Made by a program: the position numbers and the translations under genes
The notes under the pieces: model-generated
What the model saw: the letters and a program-made list of their open reading frames with translations, nothing else
Database searches by the model: none
Told to the model about the DNA's origin: nothing
Assembly (NCBI RefSeq): GCF_022809115.1
Contig: NZ_JALGBH010000001.1
Location: forward strand, 1,178,001-1,242,000
DNA from: Pedobacter montanisoli
GTDB taxonomy: Bacteria > Bacteroidota > Bacteroidia > Sphingobacteriales > Sphingobacteriaceae
Direction: 5' to 3'
DNA length: 64,000 nt
In this document: one piece after another, positions 14,992 to 24,328 of the stretch
Numbering within the stretch: the first letter of the stretch is position 1
Layout of the letters: each line of letters starts with the position of its first letter

Positions 14992-17900
14992 CTAATATGC
15001 TAAATTAGGAGCCAGCCAGCGTTCTGCTTCTTCAAGTGGCATAGATTTACGTTGTGCATAATCCTCTACCTGATCTTTGGTGATTTTATTCAATCCAAAA
15101 TATTTAGACTCGGGGTGCGAAAAGTAAAAGCCGCTTACCGCTGCAGTAGGATACATGGCGTAGCTTTCGGTTATGTGCAGGCCAATTTCTTCATCTGCAT
15201 TTAGTAAGGCAAACAGAGTTCCTTTTTCGGTATGTTCTGGGCAGGCAGGGTAACCCGGTGCCGGACGTATACCTAAGTACTGCTCTTTAATCAGCTCTTC
15301 GTTGGTAAAATGTTCATCTTTTGCATAGCCCCAGTATTCTTTACGTACCATTTCGTGCAGTTTTTCGGCAAATGCTTCTGCAAGACGATCGGCCAGTGCT
15401 TTAATTAAAATGCTGTTGTAATCATCATGATTGCGTTCATACTCTGCTACCAATTCATCGCAACCAATACCTGCAGTTAGGGCGAAAGCGCCAAAATAAT
15501 CTTTTACTCCGCTCTCTTTCGGTGCAATAAAATCTGATAATGCGTAATAAGGTTGTCCTTCAGGTTTTTCTGCCTGCTGGCGTAAGGTATGAATACGTAC
15601 TTTATCTGCTTTTCCGTTTTTCAGTCGGTCGCTTTGAGCTAAAAGCTGTGCATCAAGTTCCAGCTCTATATCATCGCCAATTGAAGTAGCCGGCCAGAAG
15701 CCTAATACGGCTTTAGCTTTCAGCAATTTTTCATCTACTACTGTTTTTAATAAGGCCTGTGCATCATCAAATAATTTCCGGGCTTCAACACCCACATTCT
15801 TATCCTCAAATATTTTAGGGTAACTGCCCCTGAGTTCCCAGGTATGGAAAAACGGTGTCCAGTCTATATAAGGAATAAGCTCGGTAAGCGGGAAATCATG
15901 TAGTACTTTTGTGCCCGTAAATGAAGGCGCAGAAGCTACCTTGTTTAAATCTATCTTAAATTTTGCTGCCCTTGCTTCTTCAATACTTTTAAATCTTTTA
16001 TCAGAGCGCTTGTTCAAATGCGCTTCACGGGCTTTGTTATACTCTTCTTTAATCTGCGCAATATAATTGTTCTTCAGCTCGCCGTTCATTAAAGTACTAC
16101 ATACCGTAACGCTTCTTGAAGCATCCAATACATGAATGGTAGGGCCTGAGTAATTCGGAGCAATTTTTACAGCTGCATGGATGCGTGAAGTGGTTGCGCC
16201 ACCCACAATAAGCGGTATGTTAAAGCCTTCGCGTTCCATTTCTTTGGCAAAATGCACCATCTCATCTAAAGACGGCGTAATTAGTCCGCTTAGGCCAATA
16301 ATATCTGCATTAATCTCTTTGGCTTTTTTAATGATATCCTGTGCAGGAACCATTACGCCCATGTCTACAATTTCAAAGTTGTTACAGGCTAAAACCACAC
16401 CTACAATATTTTTTCCGATATCGTGTACATCGCCTTTTACGGTAGCTAAAAGGATTCGACCTGCCGAAGCACCCTGATCTAAATCGGGATTGGCCTGTTT
16501 TTCTGCTTCAATAAAGGGCAAGAGGTAGGCTACAGCCTTTTTCATTACACGGGCAGATTTTACTACTTGAGGTAAAAACATTTTCCCTGATCCAAACAAG
16601 TCACCCACGATGTTCATGCCATCCATTAAAGGACCTTCTATCACTTGTATAGGACGTGGATATTTCTGACGGGCTTCTTCTACATCTTCATCCAGGTATT
16701 CGATAATACCTTTAACCAAGGCATGCGAAAGGCGTTCTTCAACAGTTTCTTTGCGCCAGGTTTCATCTTTGCTGAGGACTTTGCCTTTGTTTTTTACTGT
16801 TTCAGCAAATTCTACTAAACGCTCGGTAGCATCAGGTCTGCGATTTAACAGTACATCTTCTACTTTTTGTAATAATTCGGGTTCAATTTCTTCGTAAACC
16901 TCCAACATTCCTGCATTTACAATACCCATATCTAAGCCAGCTTTAATGGCATGATACAGAAAAGCAGAGTGCATGGCTTCGCGAACTACATTGTTTCCTC
17001 TAAAAGAGAAAGAGATATTGGAAACCCCACCGCTCACTTTTGCCAGAGGTAGGTTTTCTTTGATCCATTTGGTAGCTTTTATAAAATCTACTGCATAATT
17101 ATTGTGTTCTTCTAAACCGGTAGCTACCGTTAAGATATTAGGGTCGAAAATGATATCTTGGGGTGGAAAACCGACTTCGTTCACTAAAATATAATAGCTG
17201 CGTTTACAGATTTCTGTTCTACGTTCGTAATTGTCGGCCTGTCCTTGTTCATCAAAAGCCATTACCACTACCGCTGCACCATATTTTAAGATTTGGCGGG
17301 CATGAGATTTAAAGCTTTCTTCTCCTTCTTTTAAAGAAATTGAATTGACAATTCCTTTCCCCTGCAAGCATTTTAACCCAGCTTCTATCACACTCCATTT
17401 AGAAGAATCGACCATGATAGGTAATTTTGCAATTTCAGGTTCAGAAGCAATCAGGTTTAAGAATTTGGTCATGGCCGCTTCTGAATCCAGCATGCCCTCA
17501 TCCATATTTACGTCGATGATCTGGGCACCGCCTTGAACCTGCTGAAGTGCAACAGAAAGTGCTGCTTCATAATCGCCACTTAAAATGAGTTTAGAAAATT
17601 TTGGGGAACCCGTAATGTTTGTGCGTTCACCTACGTTCACAAAAATACTTTCGGGTGTTATGGTAACGGGTTCAAGACCGCTTAAACGTAAATAAGGATT
17701 TACGAAAGGAATTTTGCGGGGTTGGGCTTTTTTAGCCTTTTTGGCTATACAACCAATGTGCTCAGGTGTGGTTCCGCAGCATCCGCCTACAATGTTTACA
17801 AAACCAGATTCAATAAAGTCTTCTACCAAATGAGCGGTTTCATGCGGTAACTCATCATAAGCACCAAATTCATTAGGCAGGCCGGCATTGGGATAAGCAG

Positions 17901-18693
17901 AAACAAAGCAGGCTGCTTTTGCCGCCAGTTCTTCTATATATGGACGCATTTCTTTAGCGCCTAAAGCACAATTGAATCCAATACTTAAAGGCTTGGCATG
18001 TGCTACTGAATTTAAGAATGCTTCTGCCGTTTGCCCTGATAAAGTTCTTCCCGAGGCATCGGTAATGGTTCCCGAAATCATGATTTCGAGCTTGCGGCCT
18101 ATGATCTCTTCGTAATCTTTAATGGCGGCAATGGCAACCTTAGCATTTAAAGTATCGAAAATCGTTTCTATCAATAGTACATCAGCCCCACCATCTACCA
18201 GGCCTTTAACCTGTTCATAATAGGCCTCATATAATTCATCGTAAGAGATGGCTCTGAAGCCGGGATCGTTTACATCTGGCGATAAGGATAAAGTACGGTT
18301 TGTAGGACCAATGGCTCCGGCAACAAAACAAACCCTGCCGGGATTTGCTGCCATAAAATCGGCAGTAGCTTTTTTGGCAATTCTGGCACCTTCAAAACTC
18401 AGTTCATACGAAAGCTCTTCCATTTGGTAATCAGCCATGGAAATGCGTTGCGTACTAAAGGTATTGGTTTCTATAATATCGGCTCCCGCTTGCAGGTATT
18501 TGGTGTGAATAGCCTTGATGATATCAGGACGGGTAATGTTTAACAAATCGTTATTCCCCTTTACATCACAAGGGTGGTTTTTAAAGCGCTCGCCTCTAAA
18601 ATCTTCTTCGGTAAGTTGATATTGCTGTATCATGGTGCCCATTGCACCATCAATCACCAAAATCTTATTTTCTAATTCTTTTCTAATATCCAT
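14992..18693 (-). CDS. metH: Cobalamin-dependent methionine synthase
   Basis: 1233 aa, full length (E. coli 1227), all four modules. Homocysteine-binding barrel (~1-325) with zinc ligands in GFNCALG and GGCCGTT; methyl-THF (pterin-binding) barrel (~350-620, [18 protein letters not shown]); cobalamin module (~645-890) with the DxHxxG motif in [10 protein letters not shown] and GLSGLI; and C-terminal AdoMet-dependent reactivation domain (~900-1220, [15 protein letters not shown]). Transfers the methyl group from methyl-THF to homocysteine in the cytoplasm. First gene of metH-(S23 pseudogene)-metF, preceded by a SAM-I riboswitch, so expression should fall when AdoMet is abundant. Confidence 0.97.
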   Translation of the reverse strand: MDIRKELENKILVIDGAMGTMIQQYQLTEEDFRGERFKNHPCDVKGNNDLLNITRPDIIKAIHTKYLQAGADIIETNTFSTQRISMADYQMEELSYELSFEGARIAKKATADFMAANPGRVCFVAGAIGPTNRTLSLSPDVNDPGFRAISYDELYEAYYEQVKGLVDGGADVLLIETIFDTLNAKVAIAAIKDYEEIIGRKLEIMISGTITDASGRTLSGQTAEAFLNSVAHAKPLSIGFNCALGAKEMRPYIEELAAKAACFVSAYPNAGLPNEFGAYDELPHETAHLVEDFIESGFVNIVGGCCGTTPEHIGCIAKKAKKAQPRKIPFVNPYLRLSGLEPVTITPESIFVNVGERTNITGSPKFSKLILSGDYEAALSVALQQVQGGAQIIDVNMDEGMLDSEAAMTKFLNLIASEPEIAKLPIMVDSSKWSVIEAGLKCLQGKGIVNSISLKEGEESFKSHARQILKYGAAVVVMAFDEQGQADNYERRTEICKRSYYILVNEVGFPPQDIIFDPNILTVATGLEEHNNYAVDFIKATKWIKENLPLAKVSGGVSNISFSFRGNNVVREAMHSAFLYHAIKAGLDMGIVNAGMLEVYEEIEPELLQKVEDVLLNRRPDATERLVEFAETVKNKGKVLSKDETWRKETVEERLSHALVKGIIEYLDEDVEEARQKYPRPIQVIEGPLMDGMNIVGDLFGSGKMFLPQVVKSARVMKKAVAYLLPFIEAEKQANPDLDQGASAGRILLATVKGDVHDIGKNIVGVVLACNNFEIVDMGVMVPAQDIIKKAKEINADIIGLSGLITPSLDEMVHFAKEMEREGFNIPLIVGGATTSRIHAAVKIAPNYSGPTIHVLDASRSVTVCSTLMNGELKNNYIAQIKEEYNKAREAHLNKRSDKRFKSIEEARAAKFKIDLNKVASAPSFTGTKVLHDFPLTELIPYIDWTPFFHTWELRGSYPKIFEDKNVGVEARKLFDDAQALLKTVVDEKLLKAKAVLGFWPATSIGDDIELELDAQLLAQSDRLKNGKADKVRIHTLRQQAEKPEGQPYYALSDFIAPKESGVKDYFGAFALTAGIGCDELVAEYERNHDDYNSILIKALADRLAEAFAEKLHEMVRKEYWGYAKDEHFTNEELIKEQYLGIRPAPGYPACPEHTEKGTLFALLNADEEIGLHITESYAMYPTAAVSGFYFSHPESKYFGLNKITKDQVEDYAQRKSMPLEEAERWLAPNLAY

Positions 18694-18803
18694 TTCTTAA
18701 GATAGGAGAGATGAAGAGAAAGATGCGTTGACTTAACGGTTTATCTTTAACTCAAATCTATAAAAGGCTTATCTAAAAGATGGTACGTGATCGTAATCCT
18801 AAA

Positions 18804-18900
18804 CTTATCTTTCCCCGGTTACGGGTAGAATGTAGCACCTTGTTAGCACAGGTTGCTAAGACATCGTAGGGTCTAATCCCTCCGCCTTTCTTAATAAGCA
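18804..18900 (-). promoter_or_regulatory. SAM-I (S-box) riboswitch upstream of metH
   Basis: Read on the minus strand from about 18898 to 18804: CTTATTAAGAAAGGCGGAGG, GAUUAGACCC, GAUGUCUUAGCAACC, AAGGUGCUACAUUCU and finally GGGGAAAGATAAG. These are the S-box consensus blocks in order (P1 5' strand with the GGMGGA-type block, ...GCAACC, AAGGUGCUA, P1 3' strand). CTTAT and ATAAG close P1. The 110-bp stretch from 18694 to 18803 before metH has no clear GC-rich hairpin with a T-run; a second AGATAAG at 18769-18775 could compete with the P1 3' strand. Whether control is by termination or translation is therefore unclear. Confidence 0.88.
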
Positions 18901-18966
18901 GTACAAAAATGTAACATCGCTTTGTTATTTCCAAAAAAGAGGCGATAATAACCAAATAAAATTACA

Positions 18967-18993
18967 AAGGCCATGCAAAATTGCACGGCCTTC
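18967..18993 (-). terminator. Terminator of the Bax inhibitor-like gene
   Basis: AAGGCCGTGCAA / TTGCATGGCCTT on the minus strand (one GU pair), followed by TGTAATTTTATTT. Together with the riboswitch it accounts for the 328-bp non-coding stretch 18694-19021. Confidence 0.7.
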
Positions 18994-19021
18994 GGTATAA
19001 TATTCTGAGGTGACTAAAAAA

Positions 19022-19759
19022 TTATCGTCTGTTTCCAAAAATTCTTAATAGAGAGATAAACAGATTAATAAAGGTAATGTATAGAGATAAGGCACCCATT
19101 AAGGCTAATTTTTTGCTATCTGCAATAGCTATTTCATTACCGTGTTCGTCTAATCCTTCACCTATTCTTTTAATCTCTTGGACTTTATAAGCAGTTAAAG
19201 CAGTAAATATTGCTACACCTGCAAAACCTAAAATATAATCTAAAGTACCGCTGCCTAAGAACATATTAATAACGCTTATTATAACCAAGCCAATTACACC
19301 GGCCATTAATATAGGACCAAACCTACTTAAATCAACATTGGTTGTATAGCCCATAATAGCCATTACCCCGAAAATAACTGCTGCCGCTGCAAAACAGATA
19401 GCTATAGATGAAAAAGTGTATATTAAAAGAATAAAGCTTAACATTACCCCTGTTAATATAGAATATAATAGAAAGATACCTACCAACGCAGGAAAAGATA
19501 ATCTTTGCATAGCTGCTCCCATTATCATAACTAATCCAAGTGGTGCAAATATGGTGATATAGCCAAAAATGGTGAAGCCGTTTTCATTTACTAGATAAGA
19601 TAGCATAGCAGGAGTAGTAGCCAATAAGTAGGCTGATACTGTAGAAACTGCTAAAGCCACAAACATCCATAAAAATACATTGGCAAAGAATTTTTTTGAG
19701 GCTGAAGTTTCTTGTACAAAAACTGAATCGTTCTGGTATTGATAATTTTGTTGTTCCAT
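19022..19759 (-). CDS. Bax inhibitor-1/YccA family inner-membrane protein
   Basis: 245 aa with seven hydrophobic segments after a ~25-residue hydrophilic N-terminus. Family landmarks are FxxVFLWMFVALAVSTVSAYL in the first helix and the conserved Asp-containing stretch near the C-terminus (AIADSKKLALMGALSLYITFIN). Relatives are pH-sensitive calcium leak channels (BsYetJ) or interact with FtsH (YccA); the role here is not known. Own terminator downstream. Confidence 0.88.
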   Translation of the reverse strand: MEQQNYQYQNDSVFVQETSASKKFFANVFLWMFVALAVSTVSAYLLATTPAMLSYLVNENGFTIFGYITIFAPLGLVMIMGAAMQRLSFPALVGIFLLYSILTGVMLSFILLIYTFSSIAICFAAAAVIFGVMAIMGYTTNVDLSRFGPILMAGVIGLVIISVINMFLGSGTLDYILGFAGVAIFTALTAYKVQEIKRIGEGLDEHGNEIAIADSKKLALMGALSLYITFINLFISLLRIFGNRR

Positions 19760-19796
19760 TCTTATTAAAAATTGGTTATTGGTTAAAAATACTATT

Positions 19797-20363
19797 TTAG
19801 TTTAACCTTTTGGTCAATATTTCTTCAACTTTTTTATAAACCTGTAAAGGTTTTAGTTTGCGCCAGTGCAAATCATCCAGTTCACCACCAAAATTGATAT
19901 AGTAATCGATACCGTTATCTCTAAATTCTTTAACCACATGCTCATTGAAATTTACTCCGGCTACCCATCCTTCTTCAACTTCCTGAAACCATTCTTCGTA
20001 ATAACTATCGTCTGAAGCATGAAAATTCAATACATTTTCACCTATCAGGATAAATTTATTAATGCCTTCATCTATCATTAACTCAATGATCTCGCGCTTT
20101 AGTATCATGATGTCATTGGTAATGGCATCATTCCATTCGCCTATAAATTCAATAATTGCATAGCAACGCTCATAATCAACAAATAAAACTTTGAGATAAA
20201 GTGTATTTGAACCAAAAGCATCCCATTGTGGGTGCAAAAGAAAATTATAGATCTGCTTATCGAAATAAAACTCAGAATATTCTGTATTGTAAAATGGTGA
20301 TCGCTCATCTTCTGCAGCAATATAATCATCACGCCATTGGTAATATGGTTCTATCTCGTGCAT
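19797..20363 (-). CDS. Conserved hypothetical acidic protein
   Basis: 188 aa, no signal peptide or membrane segment, rich in aromatic and acidic residues (YYQWRDDYIAAEDERSPFY, EEWFQEVEEGWVAGVNF). It looks like a soluble cytoplasmic single-domain protein with alternating strands and helices. I do not recognise the family. It lies 37 bp upstream of the Bax inhibitor-like gene on the same strand and may be cotranscribed. Confidence 0.75.
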   Translation of the reverse strand: MHEIEPYYQWRDDYIAAEDERSPFYNTEYSEFYFDKQIYNFLLHPQWDAFGSNTLYLKVLFVDYERCYAIIEFIGEWNDAITNDIMILKREIIELMIDEGINKFILIGENVLNFHASDDSYYEEWFQEVEEGWVAGVNFNEHVVKEFRDNGIDYYINFGGELDDLHWRKLKPLQVYKKVEEILTKRLN

Positions 20364-20419
20364 TTACGGATTTTCAGGGTAAAAAATAAAGAGATTTTTT
20401 AGATGATCTGATCTGCTTT

Positions 20420-21223
20420 TTAATGTTTAGCTTCAACGGCTTTACGTACACTTCCGTATTTGTTTAGCAATGCCGATGCTTCTTCCTGGCTAATATTTAA
20501 CTCGGTCATTACCATTTGTGTGCCTCTATCAACCAGTTTATGATTAGTCAGTTGCATATCAACCATGCGGTTACCTTTTACGCGACCTAATTTGATCATT
20601 ACTGTTGTACTTAGCATATTTAGTACCAGTTTTTGTGCAGTTCCCGATTTCATGCGGGTAGAACCTGTTAAAAATTCAGGTCCAACTACCACTTCAACAG
20701 GATAATCTGCTGCTGCAACAACAGGTCCGCCATGGTTACAAATGATACATCCGGTTAAAATACCATGTTTACGGGCCATATTTAATCCACCAATTACATA
20801 AGGTGTAGTGCCTGATGCGGCTAAACCTACTAAAGAGTCGTTTTCATTAAGTTCGTATTCCTGCAGATCTTTCCATGCCTGTTCATCATCATCTTCGGCA
20901 AACTCTACTGCTTTACGTATCGCTGTGTCACCTCCCGCAATAATACCTACTACCATATCAAAAGGAACACCGAAGGTTGGAGGGCATTCTGAGGCATCAA
21001 CAATGCCTAAACGTCCGCTGGTACCAGCTCCAATATAAAACAATCTTCCACCGTTTTGCATTCTTTCTGCTACTGCGGTAGCTAATTTTTCTATTTGAGG
21101 GAGCGCATTTTCTACAGCCAGTGGTACTAATTTATCTTCGTTATTTATGTTCTTTAATATCTCTGATACAGACATTTTATCAATGTCTTTATATTTTGAT
21201 TCTTGTTCGGTAATTCTGTTCAT
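20420..21223 (-). CDS. murQ: N-acetylmuramic acid 6-phosphate etherase
   Basis: 267 aa SIS-domain enzyme cleaving the lactyl ether of MurNAc-6-P to GlcNAc-6-P in peptidoglycan recycling. Landmarks: RLFYIGAGTSGRLGIVDASE, PPTFG, GIIAGGDTAIRKAVEFAED, AASGTTPYVIG and GPEFLTGSTRMKSGTAQKL, the last two forming the substrate site. About 30 residues shorter than E. coli MurQ, lacking part of the C-terminal UBA-like helix region, as in other Bacteroidota copies. Divergent from ctpA; no phosphotransferase murP is nearby. Confidence 0.95.
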   Translation of the reverse strand: MNRITEQESKYKDIDKMSVSEILKNINNEDKLVPLAVENALPQIEKLATAVAERMQNGGRLFYIGAGTSGRLGIVDASECPPTFGVPFDMVVGIIAGGDTAIRKAVEFAEDDDEQAWKDLQEYELNENDSLVGLAASGTTPYVIGGLNMARKHGILTGCIICNHGGPVVAAADYPVEVVVGPEFLTGSTRMKSGTAQKLVLNMLSTTVMIKLGRVKGNRMVDMQLTNHKLVDRGTQMVMTELNISQEEASALLNKYGSVRKAVEAKH

Positions 21224-21257
21224 TCTATAAATCGGGATAAATCTCTTAACTTATAAA

Positions 21258-21278
21258 CACACTTTTTTAGAAAGTGTG
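21258..21278 (-). other. Hairpin in the murQ leader
   Basis: CACACTTT / AAAGTGTG perfect 8-bp inverted repeat with a 5-base loop, 35-55 bp ahead of murQ in the divergent murQ-ctpA spacer. May be an operator or leader hairpin; too little context to decide. Confidence 0.35.
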
Positions 21279-21363
21279 CTTTAAACACAAATATCGAGAA
21301 TAAAAATTAAAAAACTCAAAAGTAATTTCAGCGTTGTTATGAAATAAGAAGATTAAATTTTTG

Positions 21364-21371
21364 TAACTTTG
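21364..21371 (+). promoter_or_regulatory. Candidate -7 element of ctpA
   Basis: TAACTTTG matches TAnnTTTG 15 bp before the ATG, but no well-spaced -33 TTTG is seen, so the call is tentative. Confidence 0.35.
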
Positions 21372-21385
21372 TGTAGTTCATTTAC

Positions 21386-22993
21386 ATGAAAAAGAATAAC
21401 CGTTCTGCCTTACTGCTGGCTTTAATTTATGTGGTGTTTTTAGTTGGAGGTATGTATCTGGGTTACAGACTTCTGAGCCGTTCTGAATTTGAGCGTAGTA
21501 AACAGGTAACGGCAACAAGTACTGAAGCCGATAGGGTAGAAGATATTATTCACATCATCAAGAAAAAATATGTGGATGAAGTCAGTACCTCTCATTTAAA
21601 GAGTGACACTTCTATAGACAGTATCTTAAATCAGTTAGATCCACATACCACTTATCTGCCACCTGCTAAAGCCGAAGAATTGAGTCAGTCTTTAGATGGT
21701 AATTTTGAAGGAATTGGGGTTGAGTATTATATTTTAAATGATACGTTGTTGGTTACCAATGTTTTGAAAGATGGCCCCGCTTTTTCTTCAGGCTTAAGAC
21801 AAGGAGATAAAATCTTAAAAATTGACAGTATGGTGGTTAGCGGCAGATCTTTGCCGCGATCTGAAGTAACGGGAAGAATAAAAGGGAAAAAAGGAAGTTA
21901 TGTTAAACTGCAGGTTTTACATCAGGGACTGAGTAATCCGGTTTCTTTAAATATCAGAAGAGGACGTGTGGAAGTAAGTAGCATTGATGCAGCTTACATG
22001 CTGAATGCTGAAACAGCTTATATTAAGATCAGCAGATTTGGTGCAAATACCGACGCAGATTTCGTGAATGCTATTAAAGCTTTGAAAACCAAAGGCATGA
22101 AAAAGATGGTGCTGGATCTACGGGATAACGGCGGCGGTTATTTAAGTGCTGCAACGGGGCTGGCTAACCAGTTTTTCCCCGAAAATAAACTGATTGTTTA
22201 TACCGAGGGTAAACATGAACCCCGAACAGATTATTTTACCACAGGTGGTGCTGAATTTGCACAGGGGAAGGTTGCTGTACTGATCAATGAGAATTCGGCT
22301 TCTGCCAGCGAGATTTTTGCAGGTGCTATTCAGGATCTGAACCGGGGAATTATCATTGGTCGAAGGTCTTTTGGTAAGGGGCTTGTGCAGGAGCAGTTCG
22401 CGTTTGAAGATGGAGCAGCTTTAAACCTTACCGTAGCAAGATATTATACGCCGCTAGGCAGAAGTATCCAAAAATCTTATAAAAATGGATTGAAAGCTTA
22501 TCAGCACGAAATAGAAGACCGATTAAGTACGGGTGAACTTACCGCAGAAAATAAACAGATAGACAGTATTAACAAGACCATGCCTTATGTGGTTAAAAAT
22601 GGCAAAAGGGTTTTTGCAGGCGGAGGCATACAGCCTGATATTTACGTGAAACTGGATACAACAGGCTATAATAAATTCTATGCAGGTTTACAAAGTAAAA
22701 ATGTGATGATCGATTTTGTTTTTGATGTATTATCAGAAAGATACAATGCTGATCAGTTAAACCAGAATTTAAGTGCTTTTACCATAAGCGAGCAGGACTT
22801 TACAGATTTTCTAAAATATGCTAAACAAAAACAGGTTGTAGCTGATGCTAAACAGATTAACGCAGCCAAACCTTTGATCTATAATGCGCTTAAAATTCTG
22901 CTCTGCAAGTTTTATTTAGGTGATAATGGTTATTACAGAGCGCTGAATTTAAACGATAATGTTGTGAAACAGGCCTTAAATGCTTTGCAATAA
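21386..22993 (+). CDS. S41-family C-terminal processing peptidase (CtpA/Prc type)
   Basis: 535 aa. N-terminal membrane anchor or uncleaved signal (~8-30), S41 N-terminal helices (VEDIIHIIKKKYVDEV), PDZ domain (~95-180, GIGVEY, LKDGPAFSSGLRQGDKIL), and the S41 protease domain with the Ser/Lys dyad in NENSASASEIFAGA and GRRSFGKGLVQ, followed by a ~150-residue C-terminal extension. Acts in the periplasm on C-terminal degradation signals and precursors. Bacteroidota carry several paralogues; which substrate this one uses cannot be read from sequence. Confidence 0.9.
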   Translation: MKKNNRSALLLALIYVVFLVGGMYLGYRLLSRSEFERSKQVTATSTEADRVEDIIHIIKKKYVDEVSTSHLKSDTSIDSILNQLDPHTTYLPPAKAEELSQSLDGNFEGIGVEYYILNDTLLVTNVLKDGPAFSSGLRQGDKILKIDSMVVSGRSLPRSEVTGRIKGKKGSYVKLQVLHQGLSNPVSLNIRRGRVEVSSIDAAYMLNAETAYIKISRFGANTDADFVNAIKALKTKGMKKMVLDLRDNGGGYLSAATGLANQFFPENKLIVYTEGKHEPRTDYFTTGGAEFAQGKVAVLINENSASASEIFAGAIQDLNRGIIIGRRSFGKGLVQEQFAFEDGAALNLTVARYYTPLGRSIQKSYKNGLKAYQHEIEDRLSTGELTAENKQIDSINKTMPYVVKNGKRVFAGGGIQPDIYVKLDTTGYNKFYAGLQSKNVMIDFVFDVLSERYNADQLNQNLSAFTISEQDFTDFLKYAKQKQVVADAKQINAAKPLIYNALKILLCKFYLGDNGYYRALNLNDNVVKQALNALQ

Positions 22994-23113
22994 AATTTTC
23001 TAACTGCTCACTAACAATTAAAATACCGGTTAGCTCTCTTTTTCTTTTTCCTTTCGGTTTAATATTTTATTAAAATTTTTATTTCAGAATTTTATTTTGA
23101 ATTGAAATTATTT

Positions 23114-23145
23114 TTTGAAATATAGTTTTACTGGCTGTAGCTTTG
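23114..23145 (+). promoter_or_regulatory. Bacteroidota-type promoter of the histidine decarboxylase gene
   Basis: TTTG at 23114-23117, 20-bp spacer, TAGCTTTG at 23138-23145, 20 bp before the ATG. Good match to the -33/-7 consensus; implies a very short 5' leader. Confidence 0.7.
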
Positions 23146-23164
23146 CATTTCAAACATATAGCCG

Positions 23165-24295
23165 ATGCCGTTACAAAATTTATTGCCTGGAGATTTAAAA
23201 ACCTTACAGAACTTACTGCAAAAAGTAAAGACCAATACCGATCATTTTATGGGTTATCCGGTTGCTAAAGATTTCGATTATACCGATTTGCTACCCTTTT
23301 TAAATTACCCGATGAACAATCTGGGAGATCCTTTTGTAGATTCTACTTATGCGGTTGATTCAAGAGAGATGGAAAAGGAAGTCATTGCTTTCTTTGCTTC
23401 TCTATTCAGAGCTAACTTAGACGATTGGTGGGGTTATGTAACCAATGGTGGTTCTGAGGGAAATCTGTATGGTTTGTATTTGGCTCGTGAGCTGCACCCT
23501 AAGGGAATGGTTTATTATTCTGAAGCTACACATTACAGTGTACAAAAGAATTTGCATTTATTGAATATGCCCAATATCGTGATCAGTGCTCAGGAAAACG
23601 GTGAGATAGATTATGAGGATTTAGAAAGAACGATTGGCATGAACAGGCATATTCCGGTGATTATTATGGCGAATATTGGCACTACCATGACCGAAGCCCG
23701 AGATGATATTGCGAAGATCAAAGCCATATTGAAGAAATTAGCAATCAAGAATTACTATATCCATGCCGATGGGGCCTTATCGGGTAGTTACAGTGCTTTT
23801 ATTGAGCCAAGACCAGCATTTGATTTTGCTGATGGCGCAGATAGCATTGCCATAAGCGGACATAAATTTTTTGGTTCGCCTATGCCTTGTGGCGTTGTAG
23901 TGGTAAAGAAATCTAACCGTAATCGTATCGCTAGATCTGTGGCTTATATTGGTAGCATGGATACCACCATAACAGGATCAAGAAACGGGCATAGTCCTTT
24001 GTTTTTATGGTACACCATTAAGAAGTTAGGCATAGAGGGTTTACGTGAACGTGCGGTACACAGTTTGGCCGTTGCCCAATATGCTACTGATAAATTGAAT
24101 GAGATAGGCGTAAAAGCATGGCGCAATCCTAATACCATAACGGTTAATTTTCCTGCTCCAGATCCGGTTATACGACAAAAATGGCAACTGGCTTCAGAAA
24201 ACGGCTGGTCGCATATTATTTGTATGCCAAACGTACAAAAAGAACACATTGATGCACTGATTGCCGAAATGGCAGCACAGCCAGTTTTGATTTAA
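23165..24295 (+). CDS. hdc: PLP-dependent histidine decarboxylase
   Basis: 376 aa group II decarboxylase, the same length as the Morganella enzyme (378). The PLP lysine is K234 in SISGHKFFGSP-type context (SGHKFFG), H123 stacks on the ring in SEATHYS, and D202 in HADGALSG contacts the ring nitrogen; the substrate-proximal GYP at ~30 and WGYVTNGGSEGN are also present. Predicted to make histamine and CO2 from histidine in the cytoplasm. No histidine/histamine antiporter or siderophore biosynthesis gene is adjacent. A related amino acid as substrate cannot be excluded. Confidence 0.85.
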   Translation: MPLQNLLPGDLKTLQNLLQKVKTNTDHFMGYPVAKDFDYTDLLPFLNYPMNNLGDPFVDSTYAVDSREMEKEVIAFFASLFRANLDDWWGYVTNGGSEGNLYGLYLARELHPKGMVYYSEATHYSVQKNLHLLNMPNIVISAQENGEIDYEDLERTIGMNRHIPVIIMANIGTTMTEARDDIAKIKAILKKLAIKNYYIHADGALSGSYSAFIEPRPAFDFADGADSIAISGHKFFGSPMPCGVVVVKKSNRNRIARSVAYIGSMDTTITGSRNGHSPLFLWYTIKKLGIEGLRERAVHSLAVAQYATDKLNEIGVKAWRNPNTITVNFPAPDPVIRQKWQLASENGWSHIICMPNVQKEHIDALIAEMAAQPVLI

Positions 24296-24328
24296 AACCT
24301 TAAAACATACGTTCTAATTAGCGCTCTC

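Noticed and set aside
18773-18955. 60-codon minus-strand ORF upstream of metH
   Set aside because: It lies across the S-box riboswitch; the RNA structure explains the conserved sequence better than a protein.
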